Assembly (NCBI GenBank): GCA_949051815.1
Contig: CARQVR010000010.1
Coordinates: 1-64,000 of the forward strand
Direction: 5' to 3'
DNA length: 64,000 bases
From: an uncultured Lachnospiraceae bacterium
Lineage (GTDB): Bacteria; Bacillota; Clostridia; Lachnospirales; Lachnospiraceae
The position numbers were made by a program, and so were the translations under genes. Positions 60,321-64,000 of this stretch are shown here, in pieces (positions within the stretch are counted from its first letter, which is position 1; every line of letters begins with the position of its first letter). The notes under the pieces are model-generated. The model did not search any database and was not told where the DNA came from. It saw only the letters and a list, made by a program, of their open reading frames with translations.

Positions 60321-62126
60321 ATGCGTGAAATCAGTTTTGACAGAAAGAGTATCAGGACACGTCTGATTATGGCTTTTGTTGTGACTTCCTTTCTGCCCAT
60401 TGCTCTGGTAAATATCGTCGCTTACTATAATACGTCCAGACTGGTCAGGCAGAATGTGGAGAGCATGACGAACGCTAATCTGGAACAGATCAGGGTGGGT
60501 CTGGACGTCTGGCTGGATTCCTATGAGGATATCCTGTATCAGGTATATACGGACGATTATATTGTGGATCTGGTCGATCAGATTAACGCCGGGGAGGATG
60601 TGGCGAGCAACAGGCAGATGCTGCGAAGAGCGCTGAGAGGAATGGTGTACACGAAGGACTATGTGAAATTCATTTCCGTCATGACAGACAGCGGGGAACT
60701 TGTATTTTACAACCAGCTTACCTCGGCTACCACGCGCACTTCGTGGATGGACAGCATTTCCATGTCGCAGGAGGAGCTTTACCGTGAAATAAGCGCTGAC
60801 AATATGTCTCACACGATTCCCACGGGCGATCAGGTCGTATTCGGGAGCAATTCCTGCTATTTATTTCATATGGGGCGGCGTATCATCGACTACCGGGATG
60901 TGGATAAACGGTGCGGGATTGTACTTGTCAGCATAGACGAGAAATTGTTAGAAGAAATCTGTTCGAGTACGGAAAACGGACTGAACTTTATTGTGGACGG
61001 GGAAGGGACGCTGATTTCCTGCGCCGGTTCCGACAAAGTGGGACAGCCGGTTTTCGGGAAAGAGGCAGACGGGGAAGAGAAGCGAAACGCCTATCGGCGG
61101 ATTGCCAGAGAGACGGGGCTTTTAGGGGAGACGGCGCTTTCCATCTATTCGGTGCGCGATGAGAATACGGGATGGGAGATTGTCCGGGTAACCAGTCAGG
61201 AGGAACTGATTCAGGCGCTCAGACAACAGCAGCAGCTCCGGATTTTCACAATTGTGTTGTCCCTGTGCACGGTGATGGCCATTATGTTCAGTCAGGTGAC
61301 CAGAATGACCGGTTCCATAAAGAGAGTGGTGGAAACGATGAGAAAAGCGGGCAAAGGGGATCTGAATATTCATGTGGACAAGGATCCCACACGGCCCACG
61401 GAGATCGAGGTGATTGCGGAGGAGTTTAACTCCATGATGGATAAGCTCAAGCAGTCTACGCAGAGGCAGAAGGATGCGGAGATTGCGGCGCTGGAAGCAC
61501 AGATCAATCCGCATTTTCTCTACAATACGCTTGATACGATCAATTGGATGGCGATTGACAGGGATGAGTATGAGATCAGCAATATGATTGCGACGCTGGC
61601 CGGGATTCTGCGGTACGGCATTTCCGACAGCAACGGAGTCGTCAGGATTAAGGATGAGGCGGACTGGCTGAAACAGTATATTTTCTTACAGCAGACGAAG
61701 TTTAAAAATTCGTTTGACTGTCATATCAATGTGGAGCCGGAGATTATGGGATTTTCCATTCATAAACTGCTTTTACAGCCCTTTATAGAGAATGCGATTC
61801 TGCACGGCTTCGAGGGGATAGACAGACCCCGCAGGCTGCAGGTGGATATGGGACGGGAAGGGGAGCGGATTTTCATACGGATTCAGGACAACGGCTGCGG
61901 AATGCCGGATGAAATGGTGCGGGAGGTGAATGCCGGGATTTTTAAGAAGACGGATAACAAAAATCATATCGGGATGGAAAATGCCATCACAAGGATTCAC
62001 ATGTATTACGGAGAGAGCGCGGAAGTCAGGATAGAAAGCGGCCTTGGGCAGGGAACGGCGGTGCGGATCCTGCTTCCCGTTGTGAAATCGTCTTTCGGGG
62101 AGGAAACGGAGGGAAGCAGAGGTTGA
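60321..62126 (+). CDS. Sensor histidine kinase, YesM/LytS type
   Basis: 601 residues. Membrane helix near 14-36, an extracellular Cache-type sensor region (about 37-305), a second helix near 306-328 and a HAMP linker (RMTGSIKRVVETMRKAGKGD). The His_kinase box is AQINPHFLYNTLDTINWMAI with His398. ATPase motifs are NAILHGFEG and DNGCGMPDE. The stop overlaps the response regulator start. With the binding-protein lipoprotein downstream it forms a typical clostridial carbohydrate-sensing unit. The ribosome site is aggggagg. Confidence 0.92.
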   Translation: MREISFDRKSIRTRLIMAFVVTSFLPIALVNIVAYYNTSRLVRQNVESMTNANLEQIRVGLDVWLDSYEDILYQVYTDDYIVDLVDQINAGEDVASNRQMLRRALRGMVYTKDYVKFISVMTDSGELVFYNQLTSATTRTSWMDSISMSQEELYREISADNMSHTIPTGDQVVFGSNSCYLFHMGRRIIDYRDVDKRCGIVLVSIDEKLLEEICSSTENGLNFIVDGEGTLISCAGSDKVGQPVFGKEADGEEKRNAYRRIARETGLLGETALSIYSVRDENTGWEIVRVTSQEELIQALRQQQQLRIFTIVLSLCTVMAIMFSQVTRMTGSIKRVVETMRKAGKGDLNIHVDKDPTRPTEIEVIAEEFNSMMDKLKQSTQRQKDAEIAALEAQINPHFLYNTLDTINWMAIDRDEYEISNMIATLAGILRYGISDSNGVVRIKDEADWLKQYIFLQQTKFKNSFDCHINVEPEIMGFSIHKLLLQPFIENAILHGFEGIDRPRRLQVDMGREGERIFIRIQDNGCGMPDEMVREVNAGIFKKTDNKNHIGMENAITRIHMYYGESAEVRIESGLGQGTAVRILLPVVKSSFGEETEGSRG

Positions 62127-63655
62127 GAGCGGTAGTGGTGGAAGATGAAATTCTGATCAGGGAAGGGCTGTGCAGGCTGGTGCGCAAAATGTTTCCGGAC
62201 ATTACCATAGAGGGTGTTGCAGGGAACGGGCAGGAGGGTCTGCAGTGCATAGAAGCGTTCCGGCCGGACCTGGTCATAACCGATATTAAGATGCCGGTCA
62301 TGGACGGGCTTGAGATGCTCGGAAAAGTGCAGGAAGCCGGTCTGTTTCCGAAGGTGATCGTCCTGACAGCCTACTCGGAGTTTGCTTATGCCAGACAGGC
62401 TGTGAAGCTTGGCGTGTGCGATTATATCATAAAGCCTGTGGTAGTGCCGGAGTTCGTGCAGACGATCCGGAAGATACAGAATCTCTATGAACAGGAGCAG
62501 AAAAGGACGCCGGAGACGATGGGGAGTCTGGAACATATCGTGTCCGGCCTGCTGTACGGGGTATCTGCTCTGGATGAACGAATAGAGGAATTTTTGGATA
62601 AGAAGTATCAGATCACAGAGGACACGCCGTTTATAGAACTGCTGATTTATATGGGCGACTGCTTTGAGACGGAGCGGGAGAGGAAGCGGCAGGAGATATG
62701 CCGGATTCTCGAGCGGAAGAACATCCGGTATTGTCTCGTGGATATGGAGTATGACAGGGTGGTTCTGGCCCTGCTCTATGGCTACGCCTCCAGACAGGAG
62801 ACAGAGCGCTGGTATCAGAACCAGATTTTGTTCCAAAAAAGAGATAAGCGGGTGCGGCATATCAGCTATGGCATGGTGGAGGTTACAGGGGCCAAAGCGA
62901 TCAGGGAGGGCTACCAGACGCTGCTTCCCTACATGGACTGGAATATCGTTCTGGGTGATGATGTGCTGATATCCTATCCCCGGATCGCGGATGTGCAGAC
63001 GGAGATCTGTATCTATCCGGTGGAATTGGAAAACCAGATCAAGGCGGCGGTCTGCACCGGGGAGGAGGAGAAAATCCGCGGGATCACAGAGCGGTTTCAC
63101 GCCTGTTTTCTGGACGGGAAGATGTATTCTCCAAGAGAGATCAAGGAATCGTACGTCCGCTTCCAGTGGGCGGTCTTAAACATTGCAAAGGAAGTGGGCG
63201 GCATAGACTACCGGCAGGTGGATCAGAAAAAACTGCTGGATTGTATTATGGGGGCGAAGACGGAGGAAGAGCTGCACAGAAGCTTTGACGGACTGTTCGC
63301 ACACATGAGCGCGCAGGAAAAGGGCGTGGAGGCGGTGAGTCTTGCGGTGAAAAAGACACAGAGCATGATCCATGAGTTTTATGCGGACGGCATCACCCTG
63401 AGCGAGATCGCGGACAGGCTGAATCTGACGCAGGAGTACCTGGGCAGTCAGTTTCATAAGGAAGTGGGGGAGAACTTTAGCACCTATATCCGCAATTACC
63501 GGCTCTCCAAGGCAAAGGAGCTGCTTATCGGCACCCAGCTTAAACAGTACGAGATCGCGGAGAAGGTGGGCTACGCCGACGCCAAGTATTTCGCAAGGGT
63601 GTTTAAGGAATGCGTGGGGATGTCTCCGGCGGAGTACAGGAAGTCCAACCGGTAA
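62123..63655 (+). CDS. Response regulator with AraC-type output, YesN family
   Basis: 510 residues, starting at TTG 62123, which overlaps the kinase stop by four bases (TTGA), with agaggt upstream inside the kinase gene. Receiver domain with Asp54 in VITDIKMPVMDG. A middle region of unknown role (about 130-395). The C-terminal AraC DNA-binding domain reads LSEIADRLNLTQEYLGSQFH and YEIAEKVGYADAKYFARVFK, ending MSPAEYRKSN. It should activate the sugar uptake gene that follows. Confidence 0.92.
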   Translation: MRAVVVEDEILIREGLCRLVRKMFPDITIEGVAGNGQEGLQCIEAFRPDLVITDIKMPVMDGLEMLGKVQEAGLFPKVIVLTAYSEFAYARQAVKLGVCDYIIKPVVVPEFVQTIRKIQNLYEQEQKRTPETMGSLEHIVSGLLYGVSALDERIEEFLDKKYQITEDTPFIELLIYMGDCFETERERKRQEICRILERKNIRYCLVDMEYDRVVLALLYGYASRQETERWYQNQILFQKRDKRVRHISYGMVEVTGAKAIREGYQTLLPYMDWNIVLGDDVLISYPRIADVQTEICIYPVELENQIKAAVCTGEEEKIRGITERFHACFLDGKMYSPREIKESYVRFQWAVLNIAKEVGGIDYRQVDQKKLLDCIMGAKTEEELHRSFDGLFAHMSAQEKGVEAVSLAVKKTQSMIHEFYADGITLSEIADRLNLTQEYLGSQFHKEVGENFSTYIRNYRLSKAKELLIGTQLKQYEIAEKVGYADAKYFARVFKECVGMSPAEYRKSNR

Positions 63656-63724
63656 CAGACGCTGTTGGGCATGAAACAGGTGCGTTCAGCTTAGATATTT
63701 CATCCTTTTTCATTTTTCTCCCGT

Positions 63725-63785
63725 TTGATGCGTTCCGAAAAGGCGGTATGATAAATCCATCAAATGAAAAACGGAAACGTTTTGG
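63725..63785 (+). promoter_or_regulatory. Promoter and operator-like site of the lipoprotein gene
   Basis: TTGATG (63725-63730), a 16-base spacer and TATGAT (63747-63752). Downstream lies CGGAAACGTTTTGG (63772-63785) centred on AAACGTTT, similar to CGGAAACGTTACC at 20284. It is a candidate CcpA (cre) or LacI-type site. Confidence 0.55.
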
Positions 63786-63798
63786 AATGGAGGAAGGT

Positions 63799-64000
63799 AT
63801 GAAAAAGAAAAAATTGACGGCATTATTGACGGCTATGGCGATGATGACCGGCATTCTGTCAGGGTGTGGGTCGAAAGGCGCTGAGAGTACGCCTGCAAAA
63901 GATGCACCGGCGGCAGACGGGCCGGCTGCAGCGCAGGAGGATGCGGCGGCAGAGAGCGATAGCGGTACAGCTTCCGCCGGTGATGCGCAGCCGGTCACCA
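63799..64000 (+). CDS. Extracellular solute-binding lipoprotein, 5' part (cut by the window end)
   Basis: The first 67 codons of a lipoprotein: signal MKKKKLTALLTAMAMMTGIL then LSGCG, with the lipid Cys at about 23, followed by an Ala/Asp/Pro/Glu linker. The closest parallel is the sugar-binding protein at 20381. It follows the YesM/YesN pair and has a promoter of its own, so it is probably the binding protein of a carbohydrate ABC system continuing beyond the window. The ribosome site is ggaggaagg. Confidence 0.75.
   Translation, partial: MKKKKLTALLTAMAMMTGILSGCGSKGAESTPAKDAPAADGPAAAQEDAAAESDSGTASAGDAQPVT

Overview
The window reads as chromosome of an anaerobic, spore-forming, motile or chemosensing Firmicute of class Clostridia, most likely family Lachnospiraceae. 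Supporting signs are a complete acetyl-CoA to butyryl-CoA operon in the order thl-crt-hbd-bcd-etfB-etfA, an alpha/beta-type spore protein, a YtvI-like membrane protein, a YesM/YesN-type sensor pair next to a sugar-binding lipoprotein, a TPP-riboswitch-controlled ThiT, and strong AGGAGG ribosome binding sites. The genus cannot be fixed from the sequence alone. No tRNA, rRNA, transposase, prophage or CRISPR array was seen.

Layout: 1-800 holds an N-terminally truncated M23 peptidase relic behind AT-rich DNA. 823-2517 is a chemoreceptor. 2606-9336 is the butyrate operon, from a sigma-A promoter to a strong terminator; the final step (CoA transferase or butyrate kinase) is not in the window. 9499-18021 holds hypothetical proteins, glnS, a DUF2225 protein, a TetR regulator, a DUF6062 protein and a NagD-like phosphatase. 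18165-20048 is a membrane EAL phosphodiesterase. 20242-26462 is a maltodextrin-type cluster (binding protein, two permeases, MalQ, LacI-type regulator) without its own ATPase. 26485-31785 mixes a CYTH protein, maltose acetyltransferase, an AT-richer NERD protein with a 53-residue coiled-coil protein, a MATE exporter, a DJ-1/PfpI protein and the spore protein. 32232-38793 is the proteostasis cluster tig-clpP-clpX-lon-engB. 38857-51801 carries membrane proteins, ThiT with its riboswitch, a CPBP protease, an MFS/AraC divergent pair, a DUF5714 protein, a hybrid histidine kinase, a GNAT enzyme and a second MATE exporter. 52089-58286 is glutamate synthase (gltB, gltD). 58599-63655 is an L,D-transpeptidase and a YesM/YesN pair, followed by the start of a sugar-binding lipoprotein cut by the window end.

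The most striking feature is not a gene. Many intergenic gaps are filled with 100-280 bp highly palindromic elements of at least five sequence families. They recur within the window, and several start within about 20 bases of a stop codon, often inside operons (thl/crt, hbd/bcd, etfB/etfA, clpX/lon, gltB/gltD, after gltD, after glnS). Family D also occurs in the leader of gltB and just upstream of clpX. These could be non-autonomous mobile palindromes (REP/MITE-like), structured RNAs that tune operon expression, or both. I could not run searches, so copy number elsewhere in the genome is unknown.
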